Origin: QHWK01 sp035315685
GTDB taxonomy: Bacteria > Acidobacteriota > Vicinamibacteria > Vicinamibacterales > CAVVIG01
Direction of reading: 5' to 3'
NCBI GenBank assembly: GCA_035315685.1
Contig: DATFXR010000567.1
Coordinates: 1-11,903 of the forward strand
Length of the DNA stretch: 11,903 bases
The position numbers were made by a program, and so were the translations under genes. Below, piece after piece: positions 1 to 7,259 of this stretch. The stretch's first letter is position 1. The number at the start of each line of letters is the position of its first letter. The notes under the pieces are model-generated. The model was not told where the DNA came from. It was given only the letters and a program-made list of their open reading frames with translations, and did no database searches.

Positions 1-2052
1 GCCGAAGCCGAAGCGCTGCAGGAAGGTGAGCCAGCCGAGGCCTTCGCGCTGGTACTCGCGCAGCGTCCCGTTGAACGACGCCGTCGGATCCAGCGCCCGG
101 ATGCCGTCGAACTGCTGCAGCGCGGATCGCGCGCGTGCGTATGCCTCGTCCCATGTCGCCTGGGGCTGCGCATCGAGCAGCGCGTCGAGCAGCGCGACCT
201 GGGACGGTTTGAAGCGGATGTGGTCGCCGTCAGCTGCCCCCAGCCGGGCGATGATGGCATGCTTGCGGAGCCACTCCTCCGGCAACAGGCCAAGCGAGCC
301 GTCGTCGAGCGGCACGTACGAGTCGCCACGCTCGAGCGCGGCGAGCAGCCGCGGCAATGGCGCCGTCACACCGCCGTAGTCGACGGCGCCGTTGAGATCG
401 AACCAATCGATCCCCGAACTGACCGCGATGTCGATCGCGCCGGGCTGACGATAGGTCCCTTCGGCGGCCTCGACGTGCCACCCCTCCTCGAGCAGAGCCC
501 GTACGACGCGCGGCACGTGCACGGCGGGAATCCGGAGCACCTGCGTTCGGCCGTCGAAGTCCCAGTCGGATCGGAAGCCGACGAGCTGAAGCGTCTCCAG
601 GTGCTGCCGCTCCTGCTCGAGCCTGCGGCGCACCGCTCGGTTCGTGTCGCCGTCGCGGACGAGTGCACCGCCAGCATCCATCGGGATCGACGCGCCGTCG
701 TAGTCGAACGACAGCACTCCGTTCACGCGATCCTGGCGTGATGTCCGGATGAGGCGCAGCCGCGGCCTCGGATCGACGTCGACGAGCTCGACGCGAAGTT
801 CGTCCGGCGCCTCGGCGAGCGGCGGCGACTGCGCGAGGAGCGCCGTGATGATGGCCGATCGCGATTCGTAGGGAACGGCGACCGATCCAATTCGGCGCAT
901 CGCGGTCAGCCAGTTGAACGCGCCACCGTGATCCAGTCCGGCTGCATGCGTGTCCGTCACGACGATGCCATCGGCGAGCACCATGCGTGGCGCCGCCACG
1001 CTCATTCTGGAGTCGCCGCGACGCAGCGAGCCCTCCAGGACGTACGCAGCCTTCGCATCATCGCGCCGAATCGCAACATCGAATCGCCACGGCTCACCGG
1101 CGTCCCAGGCCAGCGGCAGCAGGACCGGCGGATCTGGCTTCCGGAAGGAGTCCCAGCGCCGGAGGGATGCGTCGCCCTGGGCTGTTGCGTTGACGCGAGC
1201 GACTGTGCGGCCCGTGGCGCACAGGCGGGGAAGGAGCTCGCGCATCAGCACGCCGGACACGCGCACGCGGGACAGCCCGTAGTCGACACCGTGACCGTAA
1301 TACCCGGAATACTCGAGGTGCGGTCGCGCGCCTTGCAGACGCTCGAGAATCTGACGGTCGTCGCCGTCCGGCAACGATTGCAGGTCGGCGCTCGAGAAGC
1401 TTGCCGGCTTGGGCTTGCCCCAGTCGCCGTTCAATTTGCGGTCGCGCGTCATCACCTCGATCACGAGGACGCCCGCGGCCGCCGTCGCCTCGCCGTCGAT
1501 CACGTAGAGCAACTGTCCAGCGGTGAGCTGCCCGCGACGCCCGACCGGTGGCGCCGTCTCGGGGACCGCGACGGCGTCGAGCAGCTGGCGCCAGGGCGGC
1601 GGCGGTCCCGGTCGCGGCTGCGCTTGACGCAGCGGTTGTGAGGTCGCCGCGCGCGCCTGCCCGGTCCACGATCCCGCGGTGAAGGATCGGACGAATTCAT
1701 CGTCGAGGAGAACGTCGTCGTAAGAAGGCTCGTCCGGCTCGAGCGCGACGTGCGACGGCGCGGGCCCCGGCGCAATCAACGGCAGCCCTCGCGATTCGGC
1801 GGCCAGGATCGTGGCCCAGATGTGCTTGCAGATCTCGAAGCGGTCCTCGAAGAAGGGGCACGTGCAGCTGGCGCGGACGGCGCTGCCTTTCTGCTCGAGC
1901 GTGACGTCATACCCCTGGTTGCCGACGACCGTGGCGACGATCGCGGCGCCCTGAACGGCAAGGTCGCGAACGGCTCCGGAGACGAAGTACTCATAGCCGC
2001 GGTTGCGGCAGTTTCTCGAGACCTGTTGCGCGAAGACTTCCGAGAGGCGCAT
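1..2052 (-). CDS. SWIM zinc-finger SNF2-family helicase-like ATPase, N-terminal part (3' end beyond window)
   Basis: An uninterrupted frame of 684 codons runs from an ATG at 2052 to the window edge without a stop. Residues 63-77 (CTCPFFEDRFEICKH) form a SWIM zinc-binding motif CxCx9CxH with C63, C65, C75 and H77. The end of the visible protein (about 665-684) reads LREYQREGLGWLTFLQ, the block that in SNF2 ATPases stands just before the Walker A loop, so the ATPase core lies outside the window. The middle (about 100-660) lacks catalytic motifs I can name and resembles the region that joins SWIM to SNF2 in bacterial proteins; residues 561-600 (SSGIDWFDLNGAVDYGG onward) look like that associated domain. 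Family knowledge: SNF2 proteins are ATP-driven DNA translocases; the exact role of bacterial SWIM-SNF2 proteins is poorly defined. It starts 28 nt after the CoA-binding gene, so probably co-transcribed. No strong Shine-Dalgarno is visible. Confidence 0.9.
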   Translation of the reverse strand, partial: MRLSEVFAQQVSRNCRNRGYEYFVSGAVRDLAVQGAAIVATVVGNQGYDVTLEQKGSAVRASCTCPFFEDRFEICKHIWATILAAESRGLPLIAPGPAPSHVALEPDEPSYDDVLLDDEFVRSFTAGSWTGQARAATSQPLRQAQPRPGPPPPWRQLLDAVAVPETAPPVGRRGQLTAGQLLYVIDGEATAAAGVLVIEVMTRDRKLNGDWGKPKPASFSSADLQSLPDGDDRQILERLQGARPHLEYSGYYGHGVDYGLSRVRVSGVLMRELLPRLCATGRTVARVNATAQGDASLRRWDSFRKPDPPVLLPLAWDAGEPWRFDVAIRRDDAKAAYVLEGSLRRGDSRMSVAAPRMVLADGIVVTDTHAAGLDHGGAFNWLTAMRRIGSVAVPYESRSAIITALLAQSPPLAEAPDELRVELVDVDPRPRLRLIRTSRQDRVNGVLSFDYDGASIPMDAGGALVRDGDTNRAVRRRLEQERQHLETLQLVGFRSDWDFDGRTQVLRIPAVHVPRVVRALLEEGWHVEAAEGTYRQPGAIDIAVSSGIDWFDLNGAVDYGGVTAPLPRLLAALERGDSYVPLDDGSLGLLPEEWLRKHAIIARLGAADGDHIRFKPSQVALLDALLDAQPQATWDEAYARARSALQQFDGIRALDPTASFNGTLREYQREGLGWLTFLQRFGFG

Positions 2053-2080
2053 TGCGGTGGCTGGCGGTTCCGGCGCGGAG

Positions 2081-2521
2081 CTACGCGTGCGTCGCTGCCT
2101 TGCGCGGCACCTGCAGCAAACTGTGTGTCGCGCCGATGCACCTGTTCATGACGACGATGAGGCCGCCGCGCTTCGCCCGTTCCGCTGCTGCCTCGCTGAC
2201 GATGCCGACCTGAAGCCACAGCGCCTTCGCGCCGATCGTCACCGCCTCGTCGGCGATCGCGGGCGTGTCCTCCGCGCGGCGGAAGACGTCGACGATATCG
2301 ATCCGTTCCGGGACGTCGAGCAGGGACGCGTATGCGCGCTCGCCGAGGATCTCGCTTTCCTTCGGGTTCACCGGGATCACGCGATAGCCGGCGTGTTGCA
2401 GCTTCCGCATGATCCGGTGTGATTCCTTCTCGGGATTCGACGAGGCGCCGACCATCGCAATGACGGCGGCATCGGTGAGCAATTGCCTGAGCTCCTGATC
2501 GCCCGGATTCGAATGGGCCAT
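2081..2521 (-). CDS. YccU-type CoA-binding domain protein
   Basis: This is a 146-residue single-domain protein of the CoA_binding_2 (YccU-like) family, related to the CoA-binding Rossmann domain of succinyl-CoA synthetase alpha subunits. Supporting motifs in order are VIAMVGASSNPEKES (20-34), the nucleotide/CoA loop; GYRVIPVNPK (45-54); IDIVDVFRR (74-82); ALWLQVGI (100-107); and GLIVVMNRCIG (120-130), where the family usually has VMDRC. Length is typical for the family. The cellular role of these small proteins is not well established; CoA binding is predicted by family only. It is divergent from the amidohydrolase at 2615 and lies upstream of the SNF2 gene on the same strand with a 28-nt gap. 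The ATG at 2521 is preceded by a -10-like hexamer exactly 6 nt away, which supports this start if the mRNA is leaderless. Confidence 0.9.
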   Translation of the reverse strand: MAHSNPGDQELRQLLTDAAVIAMVGASSNPEKESHRIMRKLQHAGYRVIPVNPKESEILGERAYASLLDVPERIDIVDVFRRAEDTPAIADEAVTIGAKALWLQVGIVSEAAAERAKRGGLIVVMNRCIGATHSLLQVPRKAATHA

Positions 2522-2527
2522 CCCCCG

Positions 2528-2533
2528 AGCTTA
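2528..2533 (-). promoter_or_regulatory. -10-like hexamer TAAGCT, leaderless position, CoA-binding gene
   Basis: On the minus strand TAAGCT (TANNNT) ends 6 nt before the ATG at 2521, with the spacer CGGGGG between them. A start 7 nt downstream of the hexamer would coincide with the A of the ATG. No convincing -35 box was found at 16-18 nt. The G-run could instead act as a crude ribosome binding site. The hexamer itself is only a partial match to TATAAT, so this rests mainly on the matching position seen at other genes in the window. Confidence 0.35.
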
Positions 2534-2597
2534 CACCGCGCGGGCGATCGCACGCGCTCAATCTTCGTTGTGACCCGGCGCGGCGGCCGAGCGCACT

Positions 2598-2603
2598 TAT
2601 AAT
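2598..2603 (+). promoter_or_regulatory. Perfect -10 box TATAAT upstream of amidohydrolase gene
   Basis: A consensus TATAAT stands in a GC-rich 93-bp divergent gap, ending 11 nt before the ATG at 2615. It would give a leader of only about 5 nt. TTGTGA at 2568-2573 resembles a -35 box, but its 24-nt spacing is too long. No Shine-Dalgarno sequence precedes the ATG, consistent with a leaderless or very short-leader transcript. The promoter probably drives the amidohydrolase and the coupled membrane protein. Confidence 0.6.
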
Positions 2604-2614
2604 CCGGCTCGTTC

Positions 2615-4303
2615 ATGTGTCCGCGAGCGTTGCGAATGATCGGCGTTGCCGGCTGCCTCGCGGCCGGGCTGCATCTTGCCTGCTCGCGCTCTGCTCGGCT
2701 CGCCGCCGACCTCGTCGTCACCGGCGCGAACGTCTGGACCGGCGACTCGCGTCGGCCGACCGCAGCCGCCGTCGCCGTGATCGGCGACCGCATCGTGGAT
2801 GTCGGCAGCGCCAGCGACATCGAGCCATGGCGCGGTTCGGCGACCACGGTCCTCGACGCTGAGGGCCGCCGCCTTCTCCCGGGATTCAACGACGCGCACG
2901 TGCATTTCGTCGACGGCGGGGTGCAACTCGAGAACGTCGACTTGAGGGACGCCGACAGTCAGACGGAGTTTGCACGGCGCATCGGGGAGCGCGCGCGCGC
3001 GAAACCTGGCGAGTGGATCATCGGCGGCGAGTGGGACGACCAGCGCTGGTCGCCGGCGGACCTGCCGACTCGGCAGCTGATTGACGATCGCACCAACGGC
3101 ACGCCGGTGTTCGTCAGCCGCTACGACGGCCACATGGCGCTCGCGAACTCGGCGGCACTCGGTCGTGCGGCCGTGACCGAAGCGACCACGGATCCGCCCG
3201 GCGGCGCAATCGTTCGCGACGCGCGCGGATTCCCGACCGGCATCCTCAAGGACGCCGCGATGGACCTGGTGGCGCGCGTCATCCCGAAAATGATGCCCGA
3301 ACAGCGGCTGCGCGCCGTCAAACGCGCCCTCGAGCATGCGGAGTCGCTCGGCGTCACCAGCGTCCAGGACATGAATCCGTCGTACGAGGACGTCGCCGTC
3401 TACGCCGAGCTGGCGGCGCGTGGTGAACTGACGACGCGCATCTACGCGGCGCCGATGGAGACCGCGTGGTACGACCAGGCCAAGATCGGACTGCGCCGCG
3501 GCTTTGGATCGCCCTGGCTGCGCATCGGCGCGGTCAAGGGCTACGCCGACGGATCACTCGGATCGACGACCGCGTACTTCTTTCAGCCGTATCTCGACGC
3601 GCCGCAGACGCGCGGCCTGCTCTCCGACGAGATGCAGGACATCAACCAGATGCGAACGAGGTTGATGGCGGCGGATCACGCCGGCCTCCAGCTGTGCATC
3701 CACGCGATCGGCGATGCCGGGATCTCGCAGATCCTGGATCTCTTCGGCGACATCGTCCGCGCCAACGGCGAGCGTGATCGCCGCTTTCGCATCGAGCACG
3801 CGCAGCACATCGCACCGAGGGACTTCGATCGCTTCGCGCAACTGAAGACGGTCGCGTCGGTGCAACCGTATCACGCGATCGACGATGGCCGGTGGGCCGA
3901 ACGTCGGATCGGGCCCGAGCGCATCAAGACGACGTACGCGTTCCGCACGCTGCTCGACAAGGGCGTGCGGCTCGCATTGGGCACGGACTGGACCGTCGCA
4001 CCGCTGAATCCGATGCTGACGCTGTACGCGGCGACGACGCGCGCGACGCTCGACGGGAAGAACCCGGACGGCTGGGTGCGCGAGCAGAAGATCACGGTCG
4101 AAGAGGCGGTGACCGCCTATACCGCCGGGTCGGCGTTCGCCGAGTTTCAGGAACGCGAGAAGGGAACGATCGCGCGCGGGCAGCTCGCCGACATGGTGAT
4201 CCTCAGCGACGACATCTTCGGCATCGCGCCGGTGCGCATCAAGGACGTGAAGGTGCTCACGACGATCGTCGGCGGCCGGATCGTGCACCAGCGCAACCCG
4301 TGA
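2615..4303 (+). CDS. Exported YtcJ-type metal-dependent amidohydrolase (amidohydrolase family 3)
   Basis: This 562-residue protein has the full amidohydrolase-3 motif set: HxH metal ligands in GFNDAHVHF (H95, H97), a conserved KGYADGSLGS block (308-317), H363 in CIHAIGDAG, H395 in RIEHAQH and D458 in LALGTDWT. The C-terminal KGTIARGQLADMVIL (516-530) is the usual closing beta-sandwich segment. Family members hydrolyse amide, ester or related bonds in small molecules; the substrate cannot be read from sequence. The N-terminus (R4, R7, then a hydrophobic stretch to LAC23) looks like a signal peptide, possibly a lipoprotein signal with an atypical -3 residue (H20). Start ATG 2615 is chosen because it keeps the basic n-region and follows TATAAT; ATG 2636 is an alternative. 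Its stop overlaps the next gene as GTGA. Confidence 0.92.
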   Translation: MCPRALRMIGVAGCLAAGLHLACSRSARLAADLVVTGANVWTGDSRRPTAAAVAVIGDRIVDVGSASDIEPWRGSATTVLDAEGRRLLPGFNDAHVHFVDGGVQLENVDLRDADSQTEFARRIGERARAKPGEWIIGGEWDDQRWSPADLPTRQLIDDRTNGTPVFVSRYDGHMALANSAALGRAAVTEATTDPPGGAIVRDARGFPTGILKDAAMDLVARVIPKMMPEQRLRAVKRALEHAESLGVTSVQDMNPSYEDVAVYAELAARGELTTRIYAAPMETAWYDQAKIGLRRGFGSPWLRIGAVKGYADGSLGSTTAYFFQPYLDAPQTRGLLSDEMQDINQMRTRLMAADHAGLQLCIHAIGDAGISQILDLFGDIVRANGERDRRFRIEHAQHIAPRDFDRFAQLKTVASVQPYHAIDDGRWAERRIGPERIKTTYAFRTLLDKGVRLALGTDWTVAPLNPMLTLYAATTRATLDGKNPDGWVREQKITVEEAVTAYTAGSAFAEFQEREKGTIARGQLADMVILSDDIFGIAPVRIKDVKVLTTIVGGRIVHQRNP

Positions 4304-5898
4304 GGTCGCGCGCGCTCACGACCGCGGTGCTCGCCGGCGCGCTGGCACTGATGGTCGCGTACGCCGGACTGCGGTGGGGAGCACTCGTCGCAGGCGGCTC
4401 CGATTCGTATGGTTACGTGAGCCAGGCCGAACTCTGGCGTCGAGGCAATCTCGTCGTTCACCAGGACGTGGTGCGGCCGACGCCGTGGCCGCTCGCTGCC
4501 GACACGTGGACGCCGCTCGGCTATCGGCCGTCACCGCACGCGCGCGACGGGTACGTCCCCTTGTATGCGCCGGGATTGCCACTCCTGATGGCGGCGGCGC
4601 AGGCGATCGCCGGCTTCTGTGCCGCGTTCGCCGTGGTGCCGCTCTGCGGCGCGCTGACGATCTGGCTCACGTTCGTGCTCGGCGGTCGGATGTTTCCCGG
4701 GCCGGCCATCGCGCTCGGCGGCGCGGTTCTCGTCGCGGTGAGTCCGGTGTTCCTCTACCAGTTGATGAACGCGATGAGCGACGTGCCGGTGACGGCGTTC
4801 TGGACGCTCGCGCTCGTGCTGGCAGTGAGCCGGCGACCCTTTGCATCCGGCCTTGCGATGGCGATGACGATCGCGATTCGCCCCAACCTCGCGCCGCTCG
4901 CCGCCGTCATTGGCGTCTGGACGTGGCGGAGCGGCGATCGCGACCAACGCAGGCGCGCGATCGTGCGCTTTGCCGCAGGCGCCGCGCCGGCCGTGGTCGG
5001 CCTCGCGTGGCTGCACGCCGTGCTGTACGAGTCACCGTGGGTGTCCGGCTACGGCACCACGGGTGATTTGTATGCGCTGGGGTACTTCGGGGCGAACGTC
5101 GCGAACTACATGACGTGGCTGGCGGCCGTCGAAACGCCGATCGTCGCGCTGGCCGCGATCTACGTCGCCACGCCGCACGTGTGGCCGGCGCTGCGATTGC
5201 CGGCCGCGCGAGCGCTGATCGGCGGCACGATGGCGGTGATGCTGATCTCGTACGTCTTTTACGAGCCGTTCAACGTGTGGTGGTACTTGCGGTTCCTGCT
5301 GCCGATGTGGCCGGTGATGATGCTCGCGACAGTCGCGGCGATCGACGGCGTCGCCGCGCGAGCGTCTGCCCGGGTGCGTCCGATCGTCGTGACGACGATC
5401 GTGGCAGTCCTCGCAGGCCATCACCTGCTGCTCGCTGAGGCCCGCCACGTGTTCGACCTCGGTCGCATGGAACGGAAGTACGTGGACGTCGCGCGGTTCG
5501 TCGCCGCGCACACGGAGCCCGACGCCGTCGTGCTGAGCCATCAGCACAGTGGATCTCTGCGCCTGTACGCCGGCCGCCTGACCCTGCGCTACGACCTCCT
5601 CGATCCCGCCTGGCTGGACCGCGCGCTCACGCTGCTGCAGTCGGCGGGGCGACGTCCGTATCTCGCGCTCGACGGCGACGAGGTCGCAGCGTTCCGCGAG
5701 CGGTTCCTCGGCACCAGCCGCGCCGCCGCACTCGACTGGCCGCCGATCGCGACGCTCAACGGCGTTGTGAACATCTACGATCCGCTGGACCGGATCGCGA
5801 CCGGATCGCCGCTCTCGATCGCGAGCACGCGAGGCACGCGCACCGTCTTTGCCTGCGAAACGCCCTACAGCCGGCCCCCGGTCCGCCTGATGAAGTAG
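4300..5898 (+). CDS. Multi-spanning GT39/PMT-like membrane glycosyltransferase candidate
   Basis: This 532-residue protein starts at GTG 4300, which overlaps the amidohydrolase stop codon (GTGA, 4300-4303), so translation is probably coupled. It has about ten hydrophobic segments between residues 7 and 378 and a hydrophilic C-terminal domain (about 380-532) likely outside the membrane. GGSDSYGYVSQAELW (32-46) after the first membrane segment matches the place where GT39/ArnT-like enzymes carry an acidic motif in their first extracytoplasmic loop. PLYAPGLPLL (87-96), NAMSDVPVTAFW (157-168) and NVWWYLRFLLP (325-335) are also reminiscent of that superfamily. Such enzymes transfer sugars from polyprenyl-phosphate donors at the outer face of the membrane; donor and acceptor here are unknown. 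No adjacent glycan genes support the role. The last 34 bp overlap the convergent permease gene. Confidence 0.8.
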   Translation: MRSRALTTAVLAGALALMVAYAGLRWGALVAGGSDSYGYVSQAELWRRGNLVVHQDVVRPTPWPLAADTWTPLGYRPSPHARDGYVPLYAPGLPLLMAAAQAIAGFCAAFAVVPLCGALTIWLTFVLGGRMFPGPAIALGGAVLVAVSPVFLYQLMNAMSDVPVTAFWTLALVLAVSRRPFASGLAMAMTIAIRPNLAPLAAVIGVWTWRSGDRDQRRRAIVRFAAGAAPAVVGLAWLHAVLYESPWVSGYGTTGDLYALGYFGANVANYMTWLAAVETPIVALAAIYVATPHVWPALRLPAARALIGGTMAVMLISYVFYEPFNVWWYLRFLLPMWPVMMLATVAAIDGVAARASARVRPIVVTTIVAVLAGHHLLLAEARHVFDLGRMERKYVDVARFVAAHTEPDAVVLSHQHSGSLRLYAGRLTLRYDLLDPAWLDRALTLLQSAGRRPYLALDGDEVAAFRERFLGTSRAAALDWPPIATLNGVVNIYDPLDRIATGSPLSIASTRGTRTVFACETPYSRPPVRLMK

Positions 5899-7163
5899 AA
5901 CAACGCGGCGACCGCCAGCAGGAGCGCTTCGACGCCGAATTCGCGGCGTGACGCGTTCGACAGGAGCCAGACAATGACTCCGGCCGCGAGCAACGGAACG
6001 ACTCCTCCGCCCGGCATCTCGAACGGATCGCCGTCGGCGCGGACATCCCGCCGCTGCAAGTCGAACGACGCGGCGACGCAGGCGAGGTAGAGCGTGAGCG
6101 CGGCGACGTTCGCCAGCACGGCGAGCTGCGTGAAGCTGCTGCTGACGGCCACCGACGCCACGATGACCGCGTAGATGACGATCGCGATGTACGGCGTATG
6201 GAACCGCGGGTGTACCCGTGCAAGCGGCGACGGGAACACGCCGTCGCGGGCGAACGCGAACAACGCGCGCGGGCTTCCCAGCATGTCGCCGGACACATAG
6301 CCGAACATCGAAATCGTTGCGCCGACCAGCACCAGCAGCCGGCCGCCGCGTCCGAGCACGCGGCCGGCGGCTTCGGCCAGTGGCGCGTTGGCGAACGTCG
6401 ACATCTGCGCACCGAGCAGCCCTTGCGCAACCACTTGAATCAGGAGGTACAGCGTGGTCGTGACGGCGAGCGCGGAGAAAACCGCACGCGGAACGGTGCG
6501 CGCCGGATCGCGCACTTCGCCGCTCGGCACGAGCGCGATTTCCATGCCCACGAACGCAAAGATGAGGACGATCGCGGTCTGGCCGACGGCCGACGGCGTC
6601 GGCGCCTCCTGCCAGCGAAGATACGCCGGGTTGATGAACCAGATGCCGGTCACGACCAGGACGATGAGCGGCAGGAGCTTGGCAACGGTGATCACCTCGA
6701 CCAGCCGCGCGCCGATCTGGACGCCGCGCACGTTGGTCGAGGCCAGCGCAGCAAACAGGGCGGCGATCACCGCCGCACGACCCGCAGGCGTCGCGGCCGG
6801 AGGCCACAGCTCGCCGACCGACGCGGCGAATGCGCTCGACACCGATGCGACGGCAAACGTCGCCGTCGACATGTAGAGGATGCCGGCGAGAAAGCCGACG
6901 AACGGGCCGAACGCGACTTCGACGTACGCGTAGACGCCGCCGGTCAGCGACACACGGCTGCCTGCTGCAGCAAAACAACACACGATCAGCGCCATCAAGA
7001 CGGCGCAGACGACATACGCGAGCGGAGCAGCGGGGCCGAGGCCGCCGGCGGCAGCAGCCGGAAGGACGAAGATGCCCGCCCCGATCGTGACGTTGATGAT
7101 GCTGGCGGTGAGCTGTCGAGCGCCAATTGCGCGCACCAGACCAACGTCGGATCGAGACGCCAT
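5865..7163 (-). CDS. APC-superfamily amino acid permease
   Basis: This 432-residue integral membrane transporter of the APC family has about 12 predicted helices. The first helix carries the unwound substrate-binding motif TIGAGIF (26-32). Helix 6 with the following loop reads FAFVGMEIALVPSGEVRDP (202-220) then ARTVPRA, the typical family signature. SPRALFAFARDGVFP (297-311) matches the conserved loop after helix 8. Transport of amino acids or related amines by proton or exchange coupling is expected from the family; the specific substrate is not evident. The ATG at 7163 is selected because the protein then begins with a short hydrophilic stretch before helix 1, and a TANNNT hexamer lies 8 nt upstream. 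It diverges from the DUF892 gene across a 96-bp gap and overlaps the GT39-like gene tail to tail by 34 bp. Confidence 0.93.
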   Translation of the reverse strand: MASRSDVGLVRAIGARQLTASIINVTIGAGIFVLPAAAAGGLGPAAPLAYVVCAVLMALIVCCFAAAGSRVSLTGGVYAYVEVAFGPFVGFLAGILYMSTATFAVASVSSAFAASVGELWPPAATPAGRAAVIAALFAALASTNVRGVQIGARLVEVITVAKLLPLIVLVVTGIWFINPAYLRWQEAPTPSAVGQTAIVLIFAFVGMEIALVPSGEVRDPARTVPRAVFSALAVTTTLYLLIQVVAQGLLGAQMSTFANAPLAEAAGRVLGRGGRLLVLVGATISMFGYVSGDMLGSPRALFAFARDGVFPSPLARVHPRFHTPYIAIVIYAVIVASVAVSSSFTQLAVLANVAALTLYLACVAASFDLQRRDVRADGDPFEMPGGGVVPLLAAGVIVWLLSNASRREFGVEALLLAVAALFYFIRRTGGRL

Positions 7164-7171
7164 GTCGGCGG

Positions 7172-7177
7172 ACTGTA
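7172..7177 (-). promoter_or_regulatory. -10-like hexamer TACAGT upstream of permease gene
   Basis: On the minus strand TACAGT (four of six bases of TATAAT) ends 8 nt before the ATG at 7163. No clear Shine-Dalgarno is at normal spacing; a GAGG lies 14 nt upstream, too far. The hexamer touches the inverted repeat at 7177-7194, which would therefore lie in the promoter spacer. Confidence 0.35.
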
Positions 7178-7194
7178 CCTCATCCTCATGAGGT
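7177..7194. promoter_or_regulatory. Perfect inverted repeat (7-bp arms, 4-nt spacer) in divergent promoter gap
   Basis: ACCTCAT at 7177-7183 and ATGAGGT at 7188-7194 are exact reverse complements separated by CCTC. The repeat sits between the divergent permease and DUF892-PRC genes, directly upstream of the permease -10-like hexamer. It could be an operator for a dimeric regulator, or, if the permease mRNA starts further upstream, a leader hairpin. A 14-bp perfect palindrome can arise by chance across a window of this size, but the location is suggestive. Confidence 0.4.
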
Positions 7195-7245
7195 GTAGCC
7201 GGGGCACAACGCTTGCGTAAACAGATGATGACAACAGCGGTTCCC

Positions 7246-7250
7246 AGGAG
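7246..7250 (+). promoter_or_regulatory. Shine-Dalgarno AGGAG for DUF892-PRC gene
   Basis: AGGAG is followed by 9 nt and then ATG at 7260. It is the clearest ribosome binding site in the window and fixes the start of this gene. It also contrasts with the other genes here, several of which lack a Shine-Dalgarno sequence. Confidence 0.75.
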
Positions 7251-7259
7251 AACCCGACA

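Noticed and set aside
928..1641. Plus-strand open frame of 237 codons antisense to the SNF2 gene
   Set aside because: It lies opposite a continuous minus-strand frame with a SWIM motif and normal protein composition; its product is rich in Arg, Ala and His with no family resemblance.
2988..3001. Alternating CG run as possible Z-DNA or regulatory element
   Set aside because: It encodes part of a normal Arg/Ala-rich helix in the amidohydrolase and is within what codon bias produces.
3892..4299. Longer upstream extension of the GT39-like protein, overlapping the amidohydrolase
   Set aside because: The extension is charged and low in complexity and overlaps the conserved amidohydrolase C-terminus; the GTG at 4300 gives a sensible membrane-protein start.
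6198..7220. Plus-strand open frame of 340 codons antisense to the permease gene
   Set aside because: The product is extremely rich in Arg, His and Asp, typical of the complement of a hydrophobic high-GC gene; the minus strand encodes a clear APC permease.
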